A stretch of 64,000 nucleotides of DNA from Aureitalea sp. L0-47 (lineage in GTDB: Bacteria > Bacteroidota > Bacteroidia > Flavobacteriales > Flavobacteriaceae): assembly GCF_026126405.1 (NCBI RefSeq), contig NZ_JAFMTQ010000004.1:162734-226733 (forward strand), in the 5' to 3' direction. Of this stretch, positions 36,052 to 44,600 are shown one piece after another; position 1 is the first letter of the stretch, and each line of letters opens with the position of its first letter. The notes below the pieces were generated by a model. That model was not told the DNA's origin and ran no database searches. It saw nothing but the letters and a program-made list of their open reading frames with translations. The translations under genes were made by a program, and so were the position numbers.

Positions 36052-37239
36052 ATGTCAATTTCGAACTCATACATATTCTTCAATTCGTCCAGGTTTGTAA
36101 TACTCTTTACCTTTTGCATAATCCTAAAGTGCAATGCATCTGCATCATATCCGTATGAAAGAATAGATCCATTAGAAGAGTGTTTGATCAACTTCGAAGA
36201 TGAAATTAGTGAGATTAATTTGGCCTACGATACACTACTGCCCAAAATGAAATTAAAAGTGTCTTCTATCGATGTATTTCTAAGGAACGTAGATGACCCA
36301 GCATCTAAAATTAACTTACTACTGGAAAAAGATCGATGGTTGGATTCAGTCCAATACTACATACAAAAACGTAAGGCAGAGCTTAACAAGCTGCGATATT
36401 TAAAAGGTATAGAAATCATTAAGATATTATATGAGAAGTCCCTTTCGCTGGACCATCATTACACGGCAATAGCGGCAATGCATAATATGGAGCAAATCTC
36501 TAACCCTAACAATTACAAGGAATTTTCCTTAGCCAAGGAACTGCTTTCACAAAACCCCCGAAGGAAAAGTGGTTTTAACCTGGGTTCAATTTTAGGCAGT
36601 AATATATACACCTCCATCATTCATTCTATGCTGGCTCTCTTTGGCAATCATAACCTTAGCAAAACGAACAAGGAAGGTATTATTGGTGATATTGAATGCA
36701 TCCTGGATTTCACATTGCAAATGAACAACGACCTTAAAATCGTTTATTTCGAATCCATGTACCTCCGAACGAATAGTCAAAAGACCATACTCGATATTGA
36801 AAATTTGTTTGCTTCATATACCGAACCTATCGAGTATATGACCACCTTGCGAGAATGCAGGAATAAAGATGATTGGCTAACAATAAACAAGCAAGTAACC
36901 ACCTATCTCCAGCGTCATGAGTTTCTGAGTAAATCGAAAATTAGTTGGGATGAGGCGGATGAGATGCAAATAGAACTGGAATTCTCAATAGACCGATTGC
37001 TGCAGCTCATTTACAGCTACAACCAATTCATCAACCAAAGTGCAAAATTCTACGAAAAATTTGCTTTTATGCTCGATAGCTATCAAAACGAGGATCTCTG
37101 CCTGGAAAGTATTCCTGTTGAATTCGTTGAACTAAAAGAAAGCATCAACATCACTATTCAAAAATTCAACAACACCTACAAACCCGTAGAACTCAACGGT
37201 AGCAAAATGAAACAGTTGCTATACGGTGTTGGTTACTAA
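36052..37239 (+). CDS. secreted protein of unknown function
   Basis: The 395-residue protein has an N-terminal hydrophobic stretch ending in Ala-X-Ala (FVILFTFCIILKCNASA), read as a signal peptide. The remainder is mostly helical and highly charged (for example LLEKDRWLDSVQYYIQKRKAELNKL) with no recognised motif. It is AT-rich like the adjacent regulator gene and is preceded directly by the large terminator-like hairpin, so its expression may depend on read-through. No family could be named. The convergent GH16 gene ends 42 bases downstream. Confidence 0.6.
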   Translation: MSISNSYIFFNSSRFVILFTFCIILKCNASASYPYERIDPLEECLINFEDEISEINLAYDTLLPKMKLKVSSIDVFLRNVDDPASKINLLLEKDRWLDSVQYYIQKRKAELNKLRYLKGIEIIKILYEKSLSLDHHYTAIAAMHNMEQISNPNNYKEFSLAKELLSQNPRRKSGFNLGSILGSNIYTSIIHSMLALFGNHNLSKTNKEGIIGDIECILDFTLQMNNDLKIVYFESMYLRTNSQKTILDIENLFASYTEPIEYMTTLRECRNKDDWLTINKQVTTYLQRHEFLSKSKISWDEADEMQIELEFSIDRLLQLIYSYNQFINQSAKFYEKFAFMLDSYQNEDLCLESIPVEFVELKESINITIQKFNNTYKPVELNGSKMKQLLYGVGY

Positions 37240-37280
37240 CCTACTAACATTCTAAAATACTAATATACTAATATACCAAC

Positions 37281-38345
37281 CTACTCCTTCACCAACTTCA
37301 CCATCTGCCCACTCCCCTGGCCTTGCAGGCGGGCCAGGTAAAGCCCGGGGCTCCAGTGAGCACTGTCTCTTACAACCCTGGTTTGGCCTATCTCGAAACG
37401 GTCTACCAGTCGGCCGGTGATGTCGTACACAAACATATTACTACCCACGGCGCTTTCGTGCACTAGCATTTCCAGCTGCTCCCCCACGGGATTTATAACA
37501 GCACCCATGCCTTTTGGCTCGGCATCTATGGTACCTAGTGTAACTTTTTCATACACCCTTACATAATCGATCTCCAGGCTGCTTTCGGTAAAGGAAGGAG
37601 CTATGTTGGGAAGGATGGCCACGTTCAACAAAATATACTGGTTGGCGGTAAAAGGCCAGGTGTCAGCATTCTGCACGGAGGGGTTGTAGGTATAATGCAC
37701 TACATCGTCCACGGCAAAGACGATCTTGTCCTCATCCCATTCCATGGTGTATACGTGAAATTCGGTACTGGCCGTTGGAATAATAGTCCCGCCTTTGTTT
37801 ACGGTATTCCCGAAACTGGAAGGCGTATGAATGGCGCTTTGTACGAAATTCTGGTTATCACCCCAATGCTCCATGATATCGATCTCCCCACAAGCAGGCC
37901 ATCCAACACTGCCATAGGTAGGCTCCCAATACCCTCCCGGTTCGGCTATATTTTGTCCAAGGGTCCACATAGCGGGCCAGGTACCAACACCTGTAGGTAA
38001 TTTAGCACGGATCTCCACCTTGCTGTAAGTGAATGCATACTTAGAATTCAACCGGGCCGACGTAAAATCCTTTGTCACTCCCTGGTCTGTATAGGTCTCC
38101 CGCTTGGCTACGATCTTCAGGGTGCCATTATCCACATAGGAATTCACCTGTCTGTCTGTGTAGTGCTGTATCTCGCCATTGTACCAGCTGCTCCCATTGG
38201 GAAGCAAGGTCTGGTGATGCCAGTTATCTGCATTGATGGCACCATTGCCCTCGAATTCATCGGCCCATACCAGTTCATAGGCCGGGTCCTGAGCATATAT
38301 AGTGATACCAAGTAGAAATAGAAAACAGGAAGTGTAGAATTTCAT
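37281..38345 (-). CDS. secreted GH16 endo-beta-glucanase (laminarinase type) with T9SS sorting domain
   Basis: The 354-residue protein has a signal peptide (YTSCFLFLLGITIYA). Residues ~20-265 are a glycoside hydrolase family 16 domain with the catalytic motif CGEIDIMEHWG (E-x-D-x-x-E) and the N-terminal YELVWADEFEGNGAINADNW. The last ~75 residues (VYDITGRLVDRFEIG ... WSPGLYLARLQGQGSGQMVKLVKE) are a type A C-terminal sorting domain for type IX secretion. Wording fits laminarinases acting on beta-1,3-glucan, but porphyran or agar-specific relatives exist, so the substrate is inferred. It stands alone, without SusC/SusD genes. Confidence 0.93.
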   Translation of the reverse strand: MKFYTSCFLFLLGITIYAQDPAYELVWADEFEGNGAINADNWHHQTLLPNGSSWYNGEIQHYTDRQVNSYVDNGTLKIVAKRETYTDQGVTKDFTSARLNSKYAFTYSKVEIRAKLPTGVGTWPAMWTLGQNIAEPGGYWEPTYGSVGWPACGEIDIMEHWGDNQNFVQSAIHTPSSFGNTVNKGGTIIPTASTEFHVYTMEWDEDKIVFAVDDVVHYTYNPSVQNADTWPFTANQYILLNVAILPNIAPSFTESSLEIDYVRVYEKVTLGTIDAEPKGMGAVINPVGEQLEMLVHESAVGSNMFVYDITGRLVDRFEIGQTRVVRDSAHWSPGLYLARLQGQGSGQMVKLVKE

Positions 38346-38698
38346 AGCGATCCAAAGATATCCAATTCTATCCTATTAAGGCAATAATCTTCCTATACAG
38401 GACTACATCACGGTATTTTTTGAAAAATAATTCGAACCTTATTCCACAATAAACCTCATATCTGCCAAATCTTTATATGATCAATGACATTCTTCCATAA
38501 TCCTTTAGGATGTAAGGAATTACATACAATTTATTTGAGCATTATTTGCGATAGTCTCTAAATTAATCCCTACCTTTTTACTATCGTTATCCTCCCCCCC
38601 CTATAGCGATTGTATTCTTATACCATTCCCCATTTGTATGTTGCGCCCGTAAGGGTTGTACGTTTTATTTCACGAATTAATAACTAAACCAATATATT
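38346..38698. other. 353-base intergenic region between divergent GH16 and lipoprotein genes
   Basis: No ORF or RNA gene is visible. A run of C and T at 38592-38603, and TACGTTTT at 38661-38668 (one mismatch to TAnnTTTG) 31 bases before the lipoprotein start, are the only notable features. It presumably holds both divergent promoters. Confidence 0.5.
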
Positions 38699-39274
38699 AT
38701 GAAAACAACTTTTAAAATTTCCAGTTTAAGATTTAGCCTTTTTGCTATTTCAGCAAGTGTTATGCTTCTATTTATGGGATGCTCCCAGGAAGATGTTCAG
38801 GTTCCTGATAACGACGCTCAAAACCTTACCCAGGAAACCACACAAACGCGTGCCAGCGGTCCTTCGGCTAGCGGACAGGGAACAATATCTCTGGAAGTTA
38901 TTCCACCCAACGGTGAAGGATTCAGGCATTTTAGCTTCAATGCAAGAGTGAAGAATAACGGATCTGTACAAGGCGGTGGTGTACTCACCTATATCGGAGG
39001 CCAGCGTAACATTCAATTCGATATTGACTGTCTTGAAGTAATTGGAAATACAGCAGTTATGTCCGGTGTTGTTACACGAGACAACCAAAATCCAGCTAAT
39101 GAAGGTTCATTGTGCTGGTTCAAAGTGACCGACAATGGTGAAGGAGCGAATGCGGCACCTGACCAAATGACTTTATTCTATACAGGAGTTAATCCGGCGG
39201 TTTATACGTGCACAAATAATTTCAACGAACCTGTGTATGATATTGAAGGAGGAAATATCCAGGTAAAAGAATAA
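38699..39274 (+). CDS. lipoprotein of unknown function
   Basis: The 191-residue protein has a lipoprotein signal peptide (LFAISASVMLLFMGC, Cys 28) and a Thr/Gln-rich linker to about residue 55. A beta-rich domain follows (GQGTISLEVIPPNGEGFRHF ... NIQFDIDCLEVIGNTAVMSGVV), with Cys residues in CLEV, LCWF and YTCTN. The repeated glycine-rich strands with a conserved DC(L)xV...G pattern suggest a small extracellular beta-barrel or sandwich seen in many secreted proteins. No enzymatic motif is seen. A strong terminator follows. Confidence 0.75.
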   Translation: MKTTFKISSLRFSLFAISASVMLLFMGCSQEDVQVPDNDAQNLTQETTQTRASGPSASGQGTISLEVIPPNGEGFRHFSFNARVKNNGSVQGGGVLTYIGGQRNIQFDIDCLEVIGNTAVMSGVVTRDNQNPANEGSLCWFKVTDNGEGANAAPDQMTLFYTGVNPAVYTCTNNFNEPVYDIEGGNIQVKE

Positions 39275-39290
39275 ATGATAATAATGAATC

Positions 39291-39323
39291 AAAAAAAGCT
39301 CATCACATTGATGAGCTTTTTTA
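39291..39323. terminator. bidirectional intrinsic terminator
   Basis: AGCTCATCA, loop CAT, TGATGAGCT has A runs before and T runs after (perfect 9-bp stem). It lies between the convergent lipoprotein and proline dehydrogenase genes and can serve both. Confidence 0.9.
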
Positions 39324-39358
39324 TTTTCTAATGCTTTGACCATTTCCAAAGAGATGCT

Positions 39359-40531
39359 CTACAGCCTCCTACGCTCCTTCTCCGTCTTTAGTAGATTTAG
39401 CTCCCGGCTGGTCTGCCCGGACACAGACGTGTTCTCCTCTGCCCTCCTTATTAAGTAAGGCATTACGTCCTTTACAGGCCCAAAGGGGATGTATTTGGCC
39501 ACGTTATAGCCTTCATCGGCCAGGTTGTAGCTTATGTGATCGCTCATGCCGTAAAGCTGCCCAAACCAGATCCTGGGATCGTTCTTTGCAAGACCCTTCT
39601 CTTCCATGATCTCCATGCACAGGTACGAACTCTCTTCGTTATGACTACCCACAAACAAATGGATATCGTCCAGGTTGTCCAGGATATACTTCATGATCTC
39701 GTTAAAGTTGGTATCGGTTTCCTCCTTGTTTTTGCAAATGGGCGATGGATAACCGTATTCCTCCGCTCGCTCACGCTCTTTCTCCATGTAAGCCCCACGA
39801 ACGATCTTAAAACCGGTCTTATAGCCTCCGGCCTTTGCCCTGGCATGTCTTTGTTTAAGGTGCTCCAGCCTGTCGTGGCGATAACACTGCAATGTATCCC
39901 ACACCACTACTTTCTCCGTGTTATATTTGGCCATCATGGCCTCACATAGCTCGTCGGCGGCCTTTTGCATCCACATGTCTTCTGCATCGATAAGTAAGGT
40001 CACATCGCATTCCCTGGCAACATCACAAATAGCCTCATAACGCGCCACTATTCGGTCCCACTCACCCTGTTCAGATTCTGTGAGTTCCTTTCCGTCCGTT
40101 ACCTTGTGCCACACATGAAAACGCCCCAGACCCGTGGGTTTAAAAACCGAGAACGGCATGGCCTCCTTATCCCTGGCGAAATAAGTGAGTTCAATGATCT
40201 GATCGCGCGCTCGATCAAATTGTTCCTCCTCTTCTTTTCCTTCTACCGAATAGTCCAATACGGAGTAAACTCCGGCATCGTAGACCTTGTCCACAACAGG
40301 CATACAATCCGCCTGGTTCACACCACCACAGAAATGGTCGAAAACAGTAGAACGTATCAATCCCTCCACCGGAAGGTGGATGTTCAGTGCAAATTTTGTA
40401 ACCGCGGTACCTATTTTTACTAATGGTTCATTGGCGATCATCCTGAACAAAAAATAGGCCCTCTCAAGTTCCGAGTCGCTTTTTAAGCGAAACGCAACTT
40501 CCGTATTTTCAAAAAGTTGTTTTGATATCAT
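39359..40531 (-). CDS. proline dehydrogenase
   Basis: The 390-residue flavoprotein oxidises proline to pyrroline-5-carboxylate at the membrane. The barrel domain shows YSVLDYSVEGKEEEEQF, FKPTGLGR, LLIDAEDMWMQKAADEL, DTLQCYRHDRLEHLK, FKIVRGAYMEKERERAEEYGYPSPI and the C-terminal YIPFGPVKDVMPYLIRRAEENTSVSGQ with the arginines that bind proline carboxylate. It is the monofunctional form common in Bacteroidota; no pyrroline-5-carboxylate dehydrogenase gene is nearby. It is divergent from aroB, a frequently seen flavobacterial pairing. Confidence 0.93.
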   Translation of the reverse strand: MISKQLFENTEVAFRLKSDSELERAYFLFRMIANEPLVKIGTAVTKFALNIHLPVEGLIRSTVFDHFCGGVNQADCMPVVDKVYDAGVYSVLDYSVEGKEEEEQFDRARDQIIELTYFARDKEAMPFSVFKPTGLGRFHVWHKVTDGKELTESEQGEWDRIVARYEAICDVARECDVTLLIDAEDMWMQKAADELCEAMMAKYNTEKVVVWDTLQCYRHDRLEHLKQRHARAKAGGYKTGFKIVRGAYMEKERERAEEYGYPSPICKNKEETDTNFNEIMKYILDNLDDIHLFVGSHNEESSYLCMEIMEEKGLAKNDPRIWFGQLYGMSDHISYNLADEGYNVAKYIPFGPVKDVMPYLIRRAEENTSVSGQTSRELNLLKTEKERRRL

Positions 40532-40597
40532 AAGTGAAGAGTATTCTGAACAAATATAATTAGATTTGAAAATTCAAAACATGACCAAAAGCATTTC

Positions 40598-41665
40598 ATG
40601 CAACAACTGAAAAATATCGGATCTGTTTATTGTGGAACTGGCGCCTGGAACAGCCTGAACGCCTATTTAGCAGAGAAGCATCACTCCCGTGCCTTTATCC
40701 TTACAGATACTAACACTCGTGTGCATTGTCTTCCAAAGTTGTTGGATGCCCTTAGTTTCGATAAAGAGCCTCATATTCTGGAGATCTCTGCCGGTGAACA
40801 GCACAAAACCATTGCCACCTGCATGAAGTTGTGGAATGAATTGTCTCGCTTAAACGCCGACCGATACAGTATTATCATCAACCTTGGGGGTGGTGTAGTG
40901 ACAGATCTTGGCGGATTCGTAGCCTGCACTTTTAAACGCGGGATCGATTTTCTGAATATCCCAACCTCCCTCCTGGCCATGGTAGATGCCTCCATAGGCG
41001 GAAAGACCGGCGTGGATCTGGGAAGCCTGAAAAACCAGGTGGGGGTGATCCGTGAGCCATCTTTGGTATTACTCGATGTGAACTTCCTGGACACGCTGCC
41101 CTCTGACCATCTTCGCTCCGGACTAGCCGAAATGCTAAAGCACGGCATCATTGCTTCGGAAGACTATTTCGATGCTTGTATTAATTTCGAAATAAACACA
41201 GCTGAAACCGAGGATCTCATCTGGGAGTCGGTACTCATAAAGCATAAGATCGTGACTGAGGACCCTACCGAAAAAGGCCTTCGGAAGTTACTGAACTACG
41301 GTCATACGCTGGGTCATGCCATTGAATCCTATTTCTTAGACCAGCAACCAAATGCTCCGCTGCTTCATGGAGAAGCCATTGCCATCGGGATGATCCTTGC
41401 TACTTATATTTCTTCTGAACAACTTGGGTTTCCAAAGGAATCCCTTGAGAAGATAAGCTCCGGGATAAGTAAGATCTACCCTAAACAGTCTTTTTCCGAA
41501 GAAGACATCACTACTATCTGCAAACTCCTTATCTACGACAAAAAAAACAGTAATGGACGTATCAATTTTGTACTTCTTAAGGACTTCGACGATCACGAAA
41601 TCAACTGTGAGGTACCAAACTCACTGATACTTGAGGCTTTTTCATACTACGCTGCACTTAGCTAA
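40598..41665 (+). CDS. aroB: 3-dehydroquinate synthase
   Basis: The 355-residue enzyme carries out the second step of the shikimate pathway. It has the NAD-binding IINLGGGVVTDLGGFVACTFKRGI, the LAMVDASIGGKTGVD segment, the metal-ligand region LAEMLKHGIIASEDYF, and LNYGHTLGHAIES with the zinc His. Its N-terminus starts MQQLKNIGSVYCG. Length and motifs are canonical. Confidence 0.96.
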   Translation: MQQLKNIGSVYCGTGAWNSLNAYLAEKHHSRAFILTDTNTRVHCLPKLLDALSFDKEPHILEISAGEQHKTIATCMKLWNELSRLNADRYSIIINLGGGVVTDLGGFVACTFKRGIDFLNIPTSLLAMVDASIGGKTGVDLGSLKNQVGVIREPSLVLLDVNFLDTLPSDHLRSGLAEMLKHGIIASEDYFDACINFEINTAETEDLIWESVLIKHKIVTEDPTEKGLRKLLNYGHTLGHAIESYFLDQQPNAPLLHGEAIAIGMILATYISSEQLGFPKESLEKISSGISKIYPKQSFSEEDITTICKLLIYDKKNSNGRINFVLLKDFDDHEINCEVPNSLILEAFSYYAALS

Positions 41666-41740
41666 AAAGATTACACAAACGTAATGTTGACGCATTGATT
41701 TTTTTATTAGTTTTATTTCTATATCTAACCAGTCCCCAAA

Positions 41741-42049
41741 ATGAAACGTATAATTGTTGATTTCAAGAAACTTACCCCGGAAATCCTTACCCTGCTTGTA
41801 GAGAAGTATCCTGATGGATATGACGACGACCACATTGTTGTTTTTAAGAATGCCAGGAACGAAACGGTTGAAGCCGTTGAAGTGCGCACAGACGATACTA
41901 TTTATTTAGTGAAAGTGAGCTCTCGCCTTGTTACTACCATGGAGAATTTCGATGAAGACGATTACGATGAAGACGATTTCGATGAGCCAATCAGTGAAAT
42001 TCCAGCGAAAAAGGATACGGAAGATGAAGAGGACGAGGATTATTCTTAA
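41741..42049 (+). CDS. small acidic protein of unknown function
   Basis: The 102-residue soluble protein has a basic start (MKRIIVDFKKLTPEILTLLVEKYPDGYDDDHIVVFKN), a short alpha/beta core of about 70 residues and a very acidic, probably disordered tail (ENFDEDDYDEDDFDE). It looks like a conserved flavobacterial protein commonly found near aroB, but this is from memory. It starts 75 bases after aroB on the same strand and ends 6 bases before the convergent DinB gene. Function unknown. Confidence 0.7.
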   Translation: MKRIIVDFKKLTPEILTLLVEKYPDGYDDDHIVVFKNARNETVEAVEVRTDDTIYLVKVSSRLVTTMENFDEDDYDEDDFDEPISEIPAKKDTEDEEDEDYS

Positions 42050-42055
42050 TATATC

Positions 42056-42571
42056 CTAAAGATAACGTTCCGAAATTATTGAGCGATGATGAATTTCGTG
42101 TCCGCAGATGAGGAATCCTGCTGCGCGAACAGATAATTTGCTGTTATTGGCCTGTCCTATGCGTTTTAATGTTTCTTCATCAAAACTGCTAAACATCGCT
42201 ATCGACGCCTTACGAACACTGCTGTATTCTTCCACAAGGTCTTCCATGCTGCGATCGTTTGCCATTGAATTCGCGGCAAATTCATTCTCATCAAAGCCAG
42301 GAAGGTTGGTGTTTTCGCATCGGGCAAAGCTCAACGCCCTGAAGCAAAACATTCGTTCCGAATCAATTATGTGAAGCAAGATCTCTTTAGCTGTCCATTT
42401 CCCTTCATCGTAGCGAAAGGTTTGCTTTGATTCGGGAATTGCCCTGAAAAAGGTTTCGGTGATTCGCATTCCTTCTACCAGACCATCTAAAAGTGCCTGC
42501 TCCCCTACCTTGCTTATATAACCCTGGAAATAAGGATTGTACTCCGATGGGCTTAGGTCTTGAACTTTCAT
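42056..42571 (-). CDS. DinB family protein
   Basis: The 171-residue four-helix-bundle protein of the DinB/YfiT superfamily has probable metal-binding His in KEILLHIIDSERMFCFRA and AGFLICGHEIHHRSII. These proteins include bacillithiol- or mycothiol-dependent S-transferases and DNA-damage-induced proteins; which role applies is not visible. A terminator separates it from the lrp-type gene upstream on the same strand. Confidence 0.87.
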   Translation of the reverse strand: MKVQDLSPSEYNPYFQGYISKVGEQALLDGLVEGMRITETFFRAIPESKQTFRYDEGKWTAKEILLHIIDSERMFCFRALSFARCENTNLPGFDENEFAANSMANDRSMEDLVEEYSSVRKASIAMFSSFDEETLKRIGQANNSKLSVRAAGFLICGHEIHHRSIISERYL

Positions 42572-42589
42572 ACTTCAGAAAAAAGAAAA

Positions 42590-42612
42590 GCCCGAAATTG
42601 AAATTTTCGGGC
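42590..42612 (-). terminator. intrinsic terminator of the Lrp-type gene
   Basis: On the minus strand GCCCGAAA pairs with TTTCGGGC across a 7-base loop and is followed by TTTTCTTTT (42581-42589). It ends the Lrp-type transcript ahead of the DinB gene. Confidence 0.8.
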
Positions 42613-42632
42613 CTTATTAGTTTAAATATTTT

Positions 42633-43112
42633 TTAGATCTCTTTGAAAATGGAATGCATCAAACGCTTTTTGTCGTTGATACTCTCTTCCAGGGAGATCA
42701 TGGTTTCTGTCCTGGTTACTCCATCGATATCATCTATCAGGTAGATGATCTCCTTGGCGTGACTGGTGTCTTTCGCCCGGATCTTACAGAAGATATTAAA
42801 CTTTCCGGTGGTAACGTGAGCTACCGTCACATAAGGGATCTCGTTAATTCGCTCCAGCACAAACTGCGTCTGCGATGTCTTATGAAGGAACACCCCCACA
42901 TAAGCGATGAAGGAATATCCCAGTTTCTTGTAGTCAAGTGTGAGCGACGAGCCCGTGATAATACCTCCCTCTTCCATTTTCTTCACGCGCACATGCACGG
43001 TTCCGGCAGATATCCCTAATTTTTTTGCAATATCGGTAAAGGGAGTCCGGGTATTCTCGATAAGCATATCAAGGATCTGATGGTCGGTATCGTCTAGTTT
43101 AAATTTGGCCAT
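42633..43112 (-). CDS. Lrp/AsnC family transcriptional regulator
   Basis: The 159-residue protein has an N-terminal winged HTH (LDDTDHQILDMLIENTRTPFTDIAKKLGISAGTVHVRVKKMEEGGII) and a C-terminal RAM domain (AYVGVFLHKTSQTQFVLERINEIPYVTVAHVTTGKFNIFCKIRAKD ... IDGVTRTETMISLEESI). It is an amino-acid-responsive regulator of the feast/famine type; effector and targets cannot be told. Length is typical. The M14 gene on the same strand ends 47 bases upstream. Confidence 0.94.
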   Translation of the reverse strand: MAKFKLDDTDHQILDMLIENTRTPFTDIAKKLGISAGTVHVRVKKMEEGGIITGSSLTLDYKKLGYSFIAYVGVFLHKTSQTQFVLERINEIPYVTVAHVTTGKFNIFCKIRAKDTSHAKEIIYLIDDIDGVTRTETMISLEESINDKKRLMHSIFKEI

Positions 43113-43159
43113 TGCTTGTAATCTTTTATTGGTAAAAACCTATCAATGATACAACAAAA

Positions 43160-44320
43160 TTAGCACATATCTGTTGAATTAAATAGGGTGTTTTCTGTGT
43201 TTTTATCAATAATTGTTACAATTTTCTCACCAATTCCCTCCTTTTTATGATAATTCAATAATGCAAACCCCTTATTTCCATCGTTTTCGTTGTGGGTATA
43301 CCACTCGTCGAGCTTACCTATTTCCTCCACTATGGGATCGAAGAAAACTTTACCGTTTTTTAACATCTCCTTGTACTGAATTCCAACGGAAACAAGCTCA
43401 TCGTATCCATCTACACGAATATTTCGGATAATTACATCCTTGAAGTTCACCTGGTTCTCGGGGATGTCAAAATAATCTTTGTACGTCAGCACTTCCGATT
43501 CGTGTTTTGTGATCCCGAAAAGTTCCAGCAACGCATAAAAGATAAACTCCCGTGTTCTTTCACGCTGATAATCAACCCTGTAATGCCCTGCTTCAATAAG
43601 AATAGAGGGTGTCCCGGCTGTAACGAAATAATCCCCCACACAATTCTCGTTGTACGTATCATCGTACCTGGCCACCTGGCCGGGTATAAGGGATTGTAGA
43701 CGCCTGTTCATACGAACGATATGCGACATAGCCGTTTTTCGCGCATCGGTAACAGTTCTCTCAGGATCGGCTGCCGGTGCTAAGAAGGAGATCGTAGCCG
43801 ATTTGCCTTCGGAAGTACCATAAATAGTGCGTTGATCGTGTAAATTGAGGTTCAGATCGGGTTGAAATTCTTCGTACACCTTGCGAAGGATACGGGATTC
43901 TTTCTGACTCTGATCTAAAGCATCCCTGTTCAGATCCACCTCATTTGCGTTGACTCTTGTGTACGCCAGGGCACCGTCTGGATTCAGAATAGGTATAAAG
44001 ACAAAAGTATAACTGCTTAAAAATTGATGGATTTCCTGCTGAAAGGCCTTTTTATGACAAACAAACTGAAGGAAATCGAATAATACCTTGGTCGTTGTAG
44101 ACTCATTTCCGTGCATCTGAGACCAACCCAACACTTTGATCGGACCATTTCCGATCGTCACCGAAAAAACCGGAAGCCCATTTTCGGAGGTTCCGATCTC
44201 CGAAATTTCCACATCATTTTTAGCCCGATCGAGTAGTGGAATAATATGATCATTATGAACATATCTGCCCTCCAATTCACACTTGAAAAGACCAGGGTAC
44301 AAAGCTTGTTCGTCTTCCAT
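43160..44320 (-). CDS. M14-type zinc carboxypeptidase
   Basis: The chosen ATG at 44320 (MEDEQALYPGLFKCEL) gives 386 residues; a longer reading to 44362 would pass through GTAAAC/GTTTAC operator-like repeats and is less likely. Zinc ligands are in GWSQMHGNESTTT (HxxE), and IPILNPDGALAYTRVNANEVDLNRDA and LNLHDQRTIYG supply the Arg/Asn substrate site and third His. A C-terminal domain of about 120 residues follows. No signal peptide is seen, so it is probably cytoplasmic. It is divergent from the XRE-type regulator gene, with which it shares an upstream region rich in GTTTAC palindromes. Confidence 0.85.
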   Translation of the reverse strand: MEDEQALYPGLFKCELEGRYVHNDHIIPLLDRAKNDVEISEIGTSENGLPVFSVTIGNGPIKVLGWSQMHGNESTTTKVLFDFLQFVCHKKAFQQEIHQFLSSYTFVFIPILNPDGALAYTRVNANEVDLNRDALDQSQKESRILRKVYEEFQPDLNLNLHDQRTIYGTSEGKSATISFLAPAADPERTVTDARKTAMSHIVRMNRRLQSLIPGQVARYDDTYNENCVGDYFVTAGTPSILIEAGHYRVDYQRERTREFIFYALLELFGITKHESEVLTYKDYFDIPENQVNFKDVIIRNIRVDGYDELVSVGIQYKEMLKNGKVFFDPIVEEIGKLDEWYTHNENDGNKGFALLNYHKKEGIGEKIVTIIDKNTENTLFNSTDMC

Positions 44321-44330
44321 GATTACAAAG

Positions 44331-44360
44331 GTAAACAAAGGCTTGTTTACAGATGTAAAC
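44331..44360. promoter_or_regulatory. GTAAAC/GTTTAC repeats near the M14 gene start
   Basis: GTAAAC (44331-44336) is followed by GTTTAC-AGAT-GTAAAC (44345-44360). The latter is a perfect 6-bp inverted repeat with a 4-base spacer. It lies 25 bases upstream of the M14 start codon and so could control that gene. The same arrangement recurs near the XRE gene. Confidence 0.6.
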
Positions 44361-44532
44361 ATGTAAATCCTGGAATTATGATGACCTGTGTAAACAAATG
44401 ACCCTTGAAATCGATATAAATCAACACAAATATTGAATACCTTCTAAATGTCAAATATAAATATTTATATTTCAACGTTTTAAATTACTTTAATTAATCT
44501 CTTAATTTAATTACAACCTAATAATACTTACT

Positions 44533-44574
44533 GTTTACTGGTGTAAAATCGAATAATATTTTACATTTGTAAAC
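44533..44574 (+). promoter_or_regulatory. two GTTTAC-N4-GTAAAC-like operators overlapping the XRE promoter
   Basis: GTTTAC-TGGT-GTAAAA (44533-44548) and TTTTAC-ATTT-GTAAAC (44559-44574) lie 26 bases apart. TACATTTG (44562-44569), an exact TAnnTTTG -7 element, is embedded in the second site. This puts a candidate regulator site directly on the promoter of the XRE gene starting at 44601, as expected for autorepression. A further GTAAAC begins at the fourth base of the coding region. Confidence 0.65.
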
Positions 44575-44600
44575 GTTATCTCTACAAAGGACTTGTTACA

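Noticed and set aside
44321..44362. Longer start for the M14 peptidase at 44362
   Set aside because: The added 14 residues are encoded by the operator-like palindrome itself and look non-conserved; the ATG at 44320 gives a normal N-terminus.
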